NCBI RefSeq assembly: GCF_004295585.1
Contig: NZ_AP019400.1
Location: forward strand, 5,058,001-5,122,000
Length of the DNA stretch: 64,000 nt
Origin: Cohnella abietis
GTDB lineage: Bacteria; Bacillota; Bacilli; Paenibacillales; Paenibacillaceae
Reading direction: 5' to 3'
The position numbers and the translations under genes are program-made. Positions 1 through 7,853 of this stretch are shown one piece after another. Within the stretch, counting starts at the first letter, position 1; each line of letters opens with the position of its first letter. The notes under the pieces were generated by a model. That model was not told the origin of the DNA. It made no database searches and was given only the letters and a program-made list of their open reading frames with translations.

Positions 1-42
1 GTTCGGTTATCCGTATCCTCACTTTTATTAGTTTCAAATAAA

Positions 43-72
43 TGCATATCCCTTCCAATAAAGCCCATACTA
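43..72 (+). promoter_or_regulatory. Sigma-G-type promoter of the spore protein gene
   Basis: TGCATA at 43-48 and CATACTA at 66-72 are separated by 17 bases. This agrees with the forespore sigma-G consensus (TGMATA, 17-18 bases, CATAMTA). The pair sits directly upstream of an alpha/beta-type SASP gene, a class normally transcribed by sigma-G. Seen directly; the sigma assignment is by consensus only. Confidence 0.8.
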
Positions 73-94
73 CGTTCAAAGGAGGTGAGCGATA

Positions 95-316
95 GTGGCA
101 TCACGTTCACGCAGCAATTCCCTCGTTGTTCCTCAGGCCGCCCAAGCGTTGGAGCAATTGAAGTTCGAAGTCGCACAGGAGCTAGGAATTCAGCTTCCTA
201 GGGATGGCTATTACGGTAACCTATTAACTCGCGAAGCCGGCGCTATCGGGGGAGAAATTACCCGTCGACTAGTTGAAATGGCTGAGCATCAAATTTCTGG
301 ACAATTCGGTCGTTAA
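95..316 (+). CDS. Small acid-soluble spore protein, alpha/beta type
   Basis: This 73-residue protein has the typical alpha/beta SASP layout: an N-terminal part rich in S, N and Q, a first helix with EQLKFEVAQELGI, then GYYGNLLTREAGAIGGEITRR, which contains the family's conserved second DNA-binding helix and the E-(I/L) site cut by the germination protease GPR near residues 24-32. Such proteins coat spore DNA in the forespore and protect it against UV and heat. Translation starts at a GTG preceded by GGAGGTGA at 81-88. The upstream sigma-G-type promoter and the following hairpin make it a single-gene unit. Family assignment is secure; which SASP paralogue it is cannot be told. Confidence 0.95.
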   Translation: MASRSRSNSLVVPQAAQALEQLKFEVAQELGIQLPRDGYYGNLLTREAGAIGGEITRRLVEMAEHQISGQFGR

Positions 317-340
317 AACTAACCCTCTATGTACACCAAA

Positions 341-380
341 AATCCGGCATACCCTCTCCGAAAGGGTAGTATGCCGGATT
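341..380. terminator. Bidirectional terminator hairpin
   Basis: AATCCGGCATACCCT and its near-complement on the right arm (3-base bulge) form a long stem between two convergent genes. T-rich sequence follows on the + side and A-rich sequence precedes it, so it can serve the SASP gene and the gene at 399-797. Confidence 0.8.
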
Positions 381-398
381 TCATTTTATGTATAAATG

Positions 399-797
399 CT
401 ATTCGCTAGATGCTTCTTTACGATCTTGCCTCTTAGGTGAAAACCGGAACATCAAGTTAGCCATGTTGTAGTTAGATTCAAATTGGACGCTCAAGTATAC
501 CTTATCTTGCTTCACCACAAAGTCGTATGATATTTCCCCATGCGTCCACCCGCTTTTGTGACGAAGCGCCTCGACGGCAAGCCGTCTGAGAAGCATAACC
601 TGTGGAACTGACATTCCGTTAGCACCTTGACCCGAAGTACCGCAATCCACTGGAAGGTGTCGAATCCCAAATCTGCCGACCGCATCATCACGAATTTGTA
701 AGACAATCGTACCTGCGGTCAAACCTCTTAATTCCCCACTCAATTTCTCTAACGCTACATCCACTTGCCGGGCTAATGGAACCTGATTCACTGACAT
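399..797 (-). CDS. Conserved hypothetical protein, 132 aa
   Basis: I do not recognise a named family. The protein is soluble, without signal peptide or membrane segment, and looks like a compact alpha/beta domain: an N-terminal helix (residues 8-25), a strand VLQIRDD, a Gly/Ser-rich loop around 50-63, a helix VPQVMLLRRLAVEALRHK and C-terminal strands (YDFVVKQDKVYLSVQFE). The ATG start is preceded by AAGGAGGAG on the minus strand, so the gene is well supported. It stands alone, convergent with the SASP gene and separated from the upstream peptidase by a terminator. Function unknown. Confidence 0.75.
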   Translation of the reverse strand: MSVNQVPLARQVDVALEKLSGELRGLTAGTIVLQIRDDAVGRFGIRHLPVDCGTSGQGANGMSVPQVMLLRRLAVEALRHKSGWTHGEISYDFVVKQDKVYLSVQFESNYNMANLMFRFSPKRQDRKEASSE

Positions 798-925
798 TAT
801 TCTCCTCCTTTTGGTTTAATACTCATATTGACTAGGTATTTACTAATGCGACTTCAGGCTCATTATAATTGAATATTTTGAATATTACAATCATTTTGTC
901 TAAATATGGTTTATTTTGTAACAAA

Positions 926-965
926 AAACCTTTAAAACCACGAATTGTAGCGGTTTTAAAGGTTT
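926..965 (-). terminator. Terminator downstream of the M3 peptidase
   Basis: A perfect 14-base inverted repeat (AAACCTTTAAAACC and complement) with a 12-base loop. It ends 19 bases before the stop codon of the minus-strand peptidase gene and is followed on that strand by a T-run. Confidence 0.8.
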
Positions 966-983
966 CTTCTGTTTGTTCTAAGG

Positions 984-2771
984 CTATTCCTTACATAATT
1001 GTTCGAAAGTCTCTACATCGGAGACAGCTCTAGCAACAGCGTCCCTCCAGAACTGTGGCTCGTCTAGTGCAACATTGAGATGTTTGGATGCTAGCTGCTC
1101 CACTGTCATTACTCCCGTATCTCGCAGAAGCTGATCATAACGCTTGCTGAAGGATTCACCCTCTCGTTCAGCTATAGCTACGAGCCCTGTGCTAAACAAG
1201 TAGCCAAACGTATAAGGGAAATTATAGAAAGGAACATCGGTTAAATAAAAATGTAGCTTCGATGCCCAGAAGTGAGGGTGCCAGTTATCGAGAGCATCGC
1301 CAAATGCTTCTTTCTGTGCAGCTGTCATAAGCTCGCTTAATTCTGTTGCCTCAAGCATTCCGGCAGCACGACGTTCATAAAAGCGAGTTTCAAACAAAAA
1401 GCGAGCGCGTATATTCATGCAGAATGCAACTGCACGCTGCAGACGCTCATCAAGCAGAGCCAATTTCTCTTCCTTGCTTTCTGCTCTGCGCAGCAACGCA
1501 TCGTTAACGATAGCTTCTGCGAAGGTAGAGGCTGTCTCAGCAACATTCATTGCGTAATCCTGCGCTAATGGTGGAAGATCTTCGACTAACGCCCCATGAT
1601 AAGCATGGCCCAGTTCATGTGCAAGCGTCGAAACATTACCAGGTGTTCCGGAATAGGTCATGAATATCCGGCTCTGACGGCTCAAGGGTAGGCTTGTGCA
1701 GAAGCCCCCTGGTCTTTTGCCAGGACGGTCCTCAGCCTCAATCCAATGCTTCTCAAACGCAGTCTTGGCTAGCTCGGCCATGTCCGCTGAGAATTGCTGA
1801 AAAGCGTCTATGATCAACCCAGCAGCCTCATCATAAGGGATTTTTGCTTGACTCGTTGCAATAGGAGCATCAACGTCATGCCAGGAAAGCTTCTCCTTAC
1901 CGAAGCGCTGTGCCTTCAGCTTTAAGTACCTCTTGAGCGGCTCAATCCCTTCCTCGACCGCTGACCACATCGCGTTAAGAGTCTCTTGACTCATTCGATT
2001 CATGCGTAGCGGTTCGCGCAAAGGATCATTCCAGCCTCGCATCCCGTATAGCTTAAGCCTGAAGCCAGCCAATCTATTTAAGGAATCCGCCGCAAGATCA
2101 GCCTGAGCCGCCCACGCCTCTTCCCACTTGGTGGACATGGTAGCTCGGACTGCCGGCTCTGGATCATCCAGCTTATTGGCAGCTTGCCCAACAGAAAGGT
2201 GGGACGTAACGCCCTCTTCCTCCCATGGGATGGAAACCCGACTGACAATTGTATTATAATGCTCCCCCCAGCCGTGATAACCATCGACAGCCAGCTCGCT
2301 TGCCACAGCTTCTAAAGCAGGCGGAAGCTTATCCTTAGCAGAATCTCGACGTTCGTTGAGCGGAAAAAGCAGGCTAGCAATATTCGATTGCTCACTCCAC
2401 TCCTTCCAGACTTGCTCTGGCAAAGAAGCCAGAAGAGCGTCGTACATATCCATAGCTTGCTTAATACGAGCTGATAACGTCTGTATGCGCTCTGTCCACG
2501 CCACCGCCCGCTTGTCACTCATGTCCTGAGAGGTCAAGCAAGAAACGAAGGAGTCCGCTTCTCTTTGCTTAGATACGATGTCCTGCAGCTGCTCAGTCCA
2601 TTGCGTTAACTGCTTAGTGTCCACCGAGCCTTCCTCAGCCCCTTGAAGCTCCTTAAGCAGCAAGGCAGTGAGCGCTTCAGTTTCTTTAACAAACGATTCA
2701 AATTGTGGAGAGGAAGAGCCACCGGGAAACAAAGACTCAAGGCTCCATTTTAAGGAATACAATTGTTTCAT
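984..2771 (-). CDS. M3 family oligoendopeptidase (PepF-like)
   Basis: A cytoplasmic zinc metallopeptidase of family M3, which cuts short peptides and takes part in peptide turnover. The zinc motif HELGH is at residues 385-389 (LAHELGHAYHG), and an acidic third ligand is expected in the NVAETASTFAEA helix just after residue 410. The length, 595 residues, fits PepF-like oligoendopeptidases, with a long helical N-terminal domain (1-200) before the catalytic domain. There is no signal peptide. The ATG at 2771 has only a weak ribosome site (GGAG about 14 bases upstream), but the N-terminus MKQLYSLKWSL is typical of this subfamily. It is divergent from the small gene at 2847. The exact peptide specificity cannot be read from sequence. 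Confidence 0.92.
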   Translation of the reverse strand: MKQLYSLKWSLESLFPGGSSSPQFESFVKETEALTALLLKELQGAEEGSVDTKQLTQWTEQLQDIVSKQREADSFVSCLTSQDMSDKRAVAWTERIQTLSARIKQAMDMYDALLASLPEQVWKEWSEQSNIASLLFPLNERRDSAKDKLPPALEAVASELAVDGYHGWGEHYNTIVSRVSIPWEEEGVTSHLSVGQAANKLDDPEPAVRATMSTKWEEAWAAQADLAADSLNRLAGFRLKLYGMRGWNDPLREPLRMNRMSQETLNAMWSAVEEGIEPLKRYLKLKAQRFGKEKLSWHDVDAPIATSQAKIPYDEAAGLIIDAFQQFSADMAELAKTAFEKHWIEAEDRPGKRPGGFCTSLPLSRQSRIFMTYSGTPGNVSTLAHELGHAYHGALVEDLPPLAQDYAMNVAETASTFAEAIVNDALLRRAESKEEKLALLDERLQRAVAFCMNIRARFLFETRFYERRAAGMLEATELSELMTAAQKEAFGDALDNWHPHFWASKLHFYLTDVPFYNFPYTFGYLFSTGLVAIAEREGESFSKRYDQLLRDTGVMTVEQLASKHLNVALDEPQFWRDAVARAVSDVETFEQLCKE

Positions 2772-2846
2772 CCTTACATCGCTCCATTTCCATTGCGCTC
2801 AGTTATTTTATTGTTGTATGGTTATATGAGAAAGGTGGGCTTGACT

Positions 2847-3083
2847 ATGATTCCATTACGTAACAGTTTACCCTACGATATCATCCGAAATGAAGTATTC
2901 GTTCAAGAGTGTCCATTCTGCAAAAGCTCCCCGGTTCTTCTTCCGTTAAAAGCCGAGGACGTCCGAAGTATGCAAGGAGGCGCCCGCAAAATAACACTTA
3001 TATTTCCCTGCTGTCATGGTAGTCTCCGTCTTATTGATGCTGACCAGGATTACCTTCTTTCAAACCGTCCTATACGCACATAG
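2847..3083 (+). CDS. Small conserved protein with CPFC and CCH motifs, possible zinc-binding
   Basis: A 78-residue protein starting at the ATG at 2847. This start was chosen because AAGGTGGG lies 7 bases upstream; the open frame runs further upstream but those residues have no ribosome site and overlap the promoter region of the divergent peptidase. It has CPFC near residue 24 and CCH near residue 56, a spacing that could hold one zinc ion. No membrane segment. Function unknown; it is convergent with the DUF2225 gene. Confidence 0.65.
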   Translation: MIPLRNSLPYDIIRNEVFVQECPFCKSSPVLLPLKAEDVRSMQGGARKITLIFPCCHGSLRLIDADQDYLLSNRPIRT

Positions 3084-3113
3084 CCATTGTCATTGCCTGC
3101 TTAAGAAGCTGAC

Positions 3114-3815
3114 CTATACCCCGCTCTGTTGCATTTCCTCTGGGAGCTCCAGACCGCGTCCCGTCATTTCTTCGCGTATGTATTGCCATTGCTCTCGAGA
3201 GGCTCTGATCATAGGGGCATCGGTTATTTTCTTATCGTGAATGACCCGCACGAACCATCTTACCGCCTCATGATTGTCGCCAAGCCGTCTATTTAATTCA
3301 CCAATCAGAAACATAAGACGAGCATTGCTCAGAGAATCTCTCTCCGTCTCATACACACGTACGTAAGCATCCTTGGCGAATTTAAGAAACCGACTCTCCT
3401 GCTCCTTATCTTCCTCATAACGGTACAACCATGCGATATGATGCAGCAATGCTGCAGTAACCCGATCCTTCTCTTCGATAGCTTGGGAGGTCAAAAGCGA
3501 AAGCTTGTAGCATTCCTTTGCCACTTCCAAGTTTCTTTCTCCACCATAATCCTTATATTTCCATATGGCGCCTATTTTTTCGTAATAAGCTGATCTTTGA
3601 TGATCATTTAACCGTTCACCGAAGCTCTCGGTCGATGCAAAACCACACATAGGACATACCCTAACCACATAATAATCCGGGTTTATCGTTTTGAAGTAAG
3701 AGCAAAAATCAGAATCAGTCTTAATAGCCTTCTTAAGGCTTGGCCTTACTCGAGAGGTTTGGAAGCTCTCTTCGCAGCAAATACATTTAACTTTAATTTG
3801 GAAAAGCGGCTCCAC
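3114..3815 (-). CDS. DUF2225 family protein
   Basis: A 233-residue protein of the DUF2225 family. Two cysteine pairs near the N-terminus (CICC at about residue 11 and CPMC at about residue 54) suggest a zinc ribbon. The rest is helical with TPR-like character: NLEVAKECYKLSL, AALLHHIAWLYRYE and GELNRRLGDNHEAVRWFVRVI. The GTG start at 3815 follows GGAGGAGC. The haemoglobin gene ends 24 bases upstream of it on the same strand, so the two are probably cotranscribed. The family is widespread in Bacillales but has no established function; a role as a protein-interaction scaffold is only inferred from the TPR-like part. Confidence 0.85.
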   Translation of the reverse strand: MEPLFQIKVKCICCEESFQTSRVRPSLKKAIKTDSDFCSYFKTINPDYYVVRVCPMCGFASTESFGERLNDHQRSAYYEKIGAIWKYKDYGGERNLEVAKECYKLSLLTSQAIEEKDRVTAALLHHIAWLYRYEEDKEQESRFLKFAKDAYVRVYETERDSLSNARLMFLIGELNRRLGDNHEAVRWFVRVIHDKKITDAPMIRASREQWQYIREEMTGRGLELPEEMQQSGV

Positions 3816-3839
3816 GATTTGCTCCTCCTTATAGGGGCA

Positions 3840-4223
3840 TTAGGATCTGTCGGAATTAACAAAATGATTAGCCGGACCGGATAATCTCTCAATAACAAGC
3901 TTCTGAAAAGGTACTGGAATTTCGGTTTCGGCGAGTGCTGCTGCCATGCAGCTCAACCACGCCTCCGCCCTCTCAGGGGTAATTTCAAAAGGAAGATGAC
4001 GGGCTCGCATCATCGGATGACCATATTCATCAGAGTAGAGAGAAGGCCCCCCTAGAAACTGAGTCAGAAACAAATACTGCTTCTCCATTACAGGATTAAT
4101 ATCCTCTGGAAACAATGGCGCTAGCAACGGGTGCTCCTGCACCTTTGGATAAAAGCGCGCTACCACATCACGAATAACTTCGGCGCCTCCAATTGCGTCG
4201 TAGATTTGAGAATAACTGGACAA
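3840..4223 (-). CDS. Group II truncated haemoglobin (YjbI/GlbO-like)
   Basis: A 127-residue single-domain globin of the group II (trHbO) class. Diagnostic features are YDAIGGAEVIRDVVARFY at the start, FLTQFLGGPSLYSDEYG in the middle, the RARHLPFEI stretch that carries the proximal histidine, and the tryptophan of EAWLSCM (position G8) that is nearly invariant in this group. In B. subtilis the orthologue YjbI binds oxygen with high affinity; a role in oxygen or peroxide chemistry is likely. The TTG start at 4223 is supported by AGGAGG six bases upstream. In other Bacillales yjbI lies near yjbH; here an SpxH/YjbH-like gene is about 9 kb away instead. Confidence 0.92.
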   Translation of the reverse strand: MSSYSQIYDAIGGAEVIRDVVARFYPKVQEHPLLAPLFPEDINPVMEKQYLFLTQFLGGPSLYSDEYGHPMMRARHLPFEITPERAEAWLSCMAAALAETEIPVPFQKLVIERLSGPANHFVNSDRS

Positions 4224-4387
4224 ATTGTACCTCCTATTATGAGACCATGGAATATTGACACCATGATCGCTCCTTGAATTGGGTATTTGTGCCTGTCTGA
4301 AAGTACCTATTTTACACGCTCATTATACCATAAGCATAAACAGCAGTCGCTGTCCTTTGGATGCCTTCCCCCACGTATAATACAAAA

Positions 4388-4405
4388 ATCGCCCCGAAGG
4401 GCGAT
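4388..4405 (-). terminator. Terminator after the 28-aa reading frame
   Basis: On the minus strand ATCGCCC, a TTCG tetraloop and GGGCGAT are followed by TTTTGTATT, a textbook Rho-independent terminator. It lies 35 bases after the stop codon of the small reading frame at 4441-4527 and upstream of no other minus-strand gene until the haemoglobin. Confidence 0.85.
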
Positions 4406-4440
4406 CCAAATCGGCAACCGGCCGATAACGATATTGGTCT

Positions 4441-4527
4441 TTACATTTCTTCCTCAGGGCTAAGTAAAGATTCCCGAATGACATAAACGAAAGCGCATAC
4501 AAGCAAACCTGCAACGATTCCAGCCAT
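4441..4527 (-). CDS. Possible 28-residue single-span membrane peptide
   Basis: A short frame, MAGIVAGLLVCAFVYVIR followed by an acidic tail ending SLLSPEEEM. It has one hydrophobic segment (residues 3-17), a positive residue after it and an acidic C-terminus, as in small membrane proteins. GGAG lies 8 bases upstream of the ATG and a strong terminator follows. Another in-frame ATG is two codons upstream. This is the only content I can support in the 513-base gap between the haemoglobin gene and ylbJ. It could instead be part of a small RNA; coding status is inferred. Confidence 0.45.
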   Translation of the reverse strand: MAGIVAGLLVCAFVYVIRESLLSPEEEM

Positions 4528-4736
4528 ACGCATCACTCCAGCTTCTATAAGTCTCATTTCCATAGTTGAATCCTTTTTTCTAGTTCCATTGTATCATAAC
4601 TATTTACACAGATCACGATATTTTTGTAAACGTTTGCAAAGATTATTTAACCTTTTTTTCAGATCGGAAAGATTGAACAAGCTTCATCATATATTGGACA
4701 AGAGGTGTTGAAGTATAGGGAAGTGAAGGTGAAAAC

Positions 4737-5993
4737 ATGCAGGGAAATCAGGAAAATTCATTCCGTTGGTATACACTTGCGAGTGTGTTAGCGATTGGCG
4801 GAGCTGCTTTATTCATTGGTATTCTGGCGATTGCAAATACCCAGATCGCTCTAACAGCTTCACTGCGAGGGGTTTCCGTATGGTGGGAGGTATTATTTCC
4901 AGCCTTATTTCCCTTCTTTGTTCTTTCAGAATTATTGCTTGGCTTTGGAATTGTTCATCTTGCAGGCACCTTATTAGATCCCTTCATGCGTCCTTTGTTC
5001 CGCCTTCCGGGCGTTGGAGGCTTCATCGTAGCTATGGGGTTTGCATCGGGATATCCGGTTGGAGCCCGATTAACCTCTCGTTTAATGGAGCAGAAGCTGA
5101 TCAATCAGAACGAGGGTCAACGATTGGTTGCCATAACGACAACCTCCGACCCCATTTTTCTAATTGGAGCTGTCTGCATTGGTTTTTTCGGTAGTCTACA
5201 GGCTGCTCCAATATTGGCTCTTGCTCACTACGGAGGGGCTCTGATACTAGGAATAGCCTCCTCGAGATTCGGCAAAGGGCAGCTGCTGGTTACTGAGAAG
5301 AGCATTCCACTTAAGGGGAGCAGAATTCGAGCGGCGCTTGCAGCTATGCACCACGCTCGACTAGCTGATGGACGACCCTTTGGCGTATTGCTGCAGCAGT
5401 CACTGCAATCCTCTTTAACGCTTATGGTCATAGTGGGCGGCTTGGTCGTTTTTTTCTCAGCGACATTGGAGCTATTCATCCATAGCGGGATTCTCTCCTT
5501 GTTTCGCGATGCAACAGCGAGCTTGCTACAGTGGTTTAAGCTATCTCCCCAACTATCGTCTGCTTTCGTAAATGGAACCTTCGAAGTCACATTAGGAGCC
5601 AAGGCCGCTGCTTCCAATATACAAATTCCCTTGGTTGATCGCATCGCGGCTGCTGCCTTTGTTCTCTCATGGGCAGGCTTTTCCGTTCATGCGCAGGTAG
5701 CAGGCTTAATGAGCAGAACAGCTTGGCGATATTTCCCGTTTGCACGTGCACGATTTCTTCACAGCTTACTTGCGATGCTGCTCGTTTATTTGATATGGCC
5801 TTTATTTAATCATAATGCAGCTGTAAGCTCCCCTGCTCTTGCCGTGTCGCATGCTGGTCACCTGATCAACCATACACCTATTCCTACGGTACTATGGCTT
5901 CCCATTTTATTCGGGGTAACAATATTGACCATCGTAGTTGCCGGAATTATAGCCATCGGAATAGATAAAATAAAGCTTAGTCGAGCAGCATAG
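4737..5993 (+). CDS. ylbJ: Sporulation integral membrane protein YlbJ
   Basis: A 418-residue polytopic membrane protein with about eight to ten hydrophobic segments arranged as two copies of the nucleoside-recognition (Gate) fold. The motif ASGYPVGARLTSRL at about 103-116 is typical of YlbJ. In B. subtilis ylbJ is transcribed by sigma-E in the mother cell and is needed for a fully resistant spore; the transported substrate is not established. The ATG at 4737 follows AAGGTG. I could not find a convincing sigma-E promoter upstream. The next gene, NAD kinase, lies 75 bases downstream on the same strand. Confidence 0.88.
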   Translation: MQGNQENSFRWYTLASVLAIGGAALFIGILAIANTQIALTASLRGVSVWWEVLFPALFPFFVLSELLLGFGIVHLAGTLLDPFMRPLFRLPGVGGFIVAMGFASGYPVGARLTSRLMEQKLINQNEGQRLVAITTTSDPIFLIGAVCIGFFGSLQAAPILALAHYGGALILGIASSRFGKGQLLVTEKSIPLKGSRIRAALAAMHHARLADGRPFGVLLQQSLQSSLTLMVIVGGLVVFFSATLELFIHSGILSLFRDATASLLQWFKLSPQLSSAFVNGTFEVTLGAKAAASNIQIPLVDRIAAAAFVLSWAGFSVHAQVAGLMSRTAWRYFPFARARFLHSLLAMLLVYLIWPLFNHNAAVSSPALAVSHAGHLINHTPIPTVLWLPILFGVTILTIVVAGIIAIGIDKIKLSRAA

Positions 5994-6068
5994 GATTGTA
6001 TTCCCCATCGTTATTGTTTATGATCGAATCAGTTATAAGTAATAGGGTGTCGGAAGGAGCGGCCAGGA

Positions 6069-6860
6069 TTGAAATACGCATTGCTTGACCGGGGAGACCG
6101 ATTATCCCGGGCATTATCGGAAGAGTTTCAAGGCTTAGCAGCAGCTAGAGGATTTATGATGAATGAAACCTCGCCTGATATTGTCGTTTCCATTGGAGGG
6201 GATGGTACTCTTCTTCAAGCTTTTCATCGATTTAAGAATCAGCTAGAGAATGTCGCTTTTATTGGAATTCATACTGGCCATCTCGGTTTTTACGCCGACT
6301 GGAAGAAGGATGAGCTATCTGAGCTGTTGGATTTAATGGTATCCTCAGAGCCTCGTAAGGTACAGTATCCACTGCTACAAGTGGAGATATTGACCTCATC
6401 TGGCAAGATAGAATTATTAGCATTAAATGAGTTTACATTAAAAAGCGTCGATGGCACCTTGGTTGCCGCTTTGCATATCAACGACGAGCCCTTCGAGATG
6501 TTTCGCGGTGATGGTATCGTCATCTCTACACCTACTGGAAGCACAGGGTATAATAAAAGTCTCGGAGGCGCAGTCATCCACCCTTCTCTCGAAGCGTTGC
6601 AGATCGCAGAGATGGCCTCGATAAACAATCGTGTTTATCGTACGCTTGGCTCTTCCGTCATTTTACCTAAGCATCACCACTGTGACATTATACCTGACCC
6701 TGAAAAAGAGCTATTCATTGGCATTGATCATGAGGTTATGCAAATGTCAGAAGTACGCTCCATAACTTGTAGAGTCGCAGAAAATAAAATTACATTCGCC
6801 AGATATCGTCCTTTCCCCTTCTGGAATCGGGTGAGGGAAGCGTTTATTGGCTCGGAATAA
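6069..6860 (+). CDS. nadK: NAD kinase
   Basis: ATP-dependent NAD kinase, which makes NADP from NAD in the cytoplasm. The signature GGDGT is at residues 43-47, followed by the conserved GIHTGHLGFYAD (about 77-88), NEFTLK and the GDGIVISTPTGSTGYNKSLGG block. The length of 263 residues fits the short Firmicute form (PpnK/NadF). Translation begins at a TTG; the upstream GGAAGGAG at 6052-6059 and the N-terminus MKYALLDRGDRLS support it. A strong terminator follows directly. It sits between ylbJ and the yutD-lipA pair. Confidence 0.95.
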   Translation: MKYALLDRGDRLSRALSEEFQGLAAARGFMMNETSPDIVVSIGGDGTLLQAFHRFKNQLENVAFIGIHTGHLGFYADWKKDELSELLDLMVSSEPRKVQYPLLQVEILTSSGKIELLALNEFTLKSVDGTLVAALHINDEPFEMFRGDGIVISTPTGSTGYNKSLGGAVIHPSLEALQIAEMASINNRVYRTLGSSVILPKHHHCDIIPDPEKELFIGIDHEVMQMSEVRSITCRVAENKITFARYRPFPFWNRVREAFIGSE

Positions 6861-6861
6861 C

Positions 6862-6909
6862 ATAACAAGAAGGCCATCCCAGCATAGCAAGGGATGGCCT
6901 TCTTGTTAT
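6862..6909. terminator. Bidirectional terminator
   Basis: A perfect 19-base stem (ATAACAAGAAGGCCATCCC and its complement) with a 10-base loop, placed between the convergent nadK and yutD genes. The right arm ends at the yutD stop codon. Confidence 0.9.
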
Positions 6910-7853
6910 TATTCACCTGAACTTGGATTGCCCATGTCTGACCGTTGCACGCCATCCGGACGATGTCCGGGCTTTCCACCGAAGCTTTTACGACGTCGGT
7001 TTTTACCCGGCCAGCGACTGTCGTTGCGTGAAGCTTCGTTACGAGCATACCCCTCATCAGTGTTACGTGTGTCATCAGCATTGCGACTATTCGATTGATC
7101 CACGCCTTGATGGCGAGGCGCTCTAGGTGTATAGGACGGCTTACCTGGGGCTTGCCCATTGCCTCCATGACCTTGACCCTGCTGTTGTCCCTGTGGTCGA
7201 CGATCGCCGCCTGATGGACCATTATAAGATCGTCCTTGACCTTGACGAGGATTGCTTCCACCATCTTGCCCTTGCTTCGAATTATGTTTCTCTCGAGACT
7301 GGGATGATGAGTTAGAAGAGATATTCACATTTGGGTTCGGATTAATATTAGCGCTTGCATTACGCCGCTCTGCGTCTGCTGCCGCTCTTGCTACGGCAGA
7401 TACGGTTATGTTCGGTACCCTAGCAGGACCCCCGACGCGCTCTTTAAGAGGCCAGCGCATAATTGGACCGCTAATAGTAGCAGCCGTCTCAGCGACTTGC
7501 TCTCCAGCTTCATTCATAGCTACAATAGCCTCTGGAGATTCCTCGTTAGAAATGGGCGCATCAGGTGGTAAAGCATTGCTATCGAGCTTAGTCAGAACAA
7601 AATGAGCACAGCCAAAGTTGCAATATTCATTAATATAATCGACAAAGCTTGAAATCGTGCTTTCCTTAGTCGCCCGAGGATGCCCGTCCCGATAAAAGCC
7701 CCGGAGGCGAAGCTGGTTGTAACCCCAGTCCCCGACGATATAGTCGAAACGCTCCAATACTTCGCTGTATCTTTCGCGGAAAGTTTCCGGATTCCATCCG
7801 CCCTTATGTTCATGCATAAGCGAGTATGCGTTGCCTCCTGCCATGAAAATCAT
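6909..7853 (-). CDS. yutD: YutD family protein with a long disordered C-terminal tail
   Basis: The first 105 or so residues match YutD: FRERYSEVLERFDYIVGDWGYNQLRLRGFY followed by FVDYINEYCNFGCAHFVLTKL. In B. subtilis YutD is about 100 residues, so this protein is about three times longer. Residues 110-314 are low complexity: a linker, then stretches rich in N, G, Q, S and R (NPNPNVNISSNSSS, QQQGQGHGGNG, RNADDTRNTDEGYARNEA), ending in a basic RRRKSFGGKPGHR segment. The ATG overlaps the lipA stop codon in ATGA, so the two are translationally coupled. The molecular role of YutD is unknown; a basic disordered tail would fit nucleic-acid binding, which is only inference. Confidence 0.85.
   Translation of the reverse strand: MIFMAGGNAYSLMHEHKGGWNPETFRERYSEVLERFDYIVGDWGYNQLRLRGFYRDGHPRATKESTISSFVDYINEYCNFGCAHFVLTKLDSNALPPDAPISNEESPEAIVAMNEAGEQVAETAATISGPIMRWPLKERVGGPARVPNITVSAVARAAADAERRNASANINPNPNVNISSNSSSQSREKHNSKQGQDGGSNPRQGQGRSYNGPSGGDRRPQGQQQGQGHGGNGQAPGKPSYTPRAPRHQGVDQSNSRNADDTRNTDEGYARNEASRNDSRWPGKNRRRKSFGGKPGHRPDGVQRSDMGNPSSGE

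Noticed and set aside
4323..4514. A 63-codon minus-strand frame before the haemoglobin gene
   Set aside because: It runs through a strong terminator and has no ribosome site; the overlapping 28-codon frame fits better.
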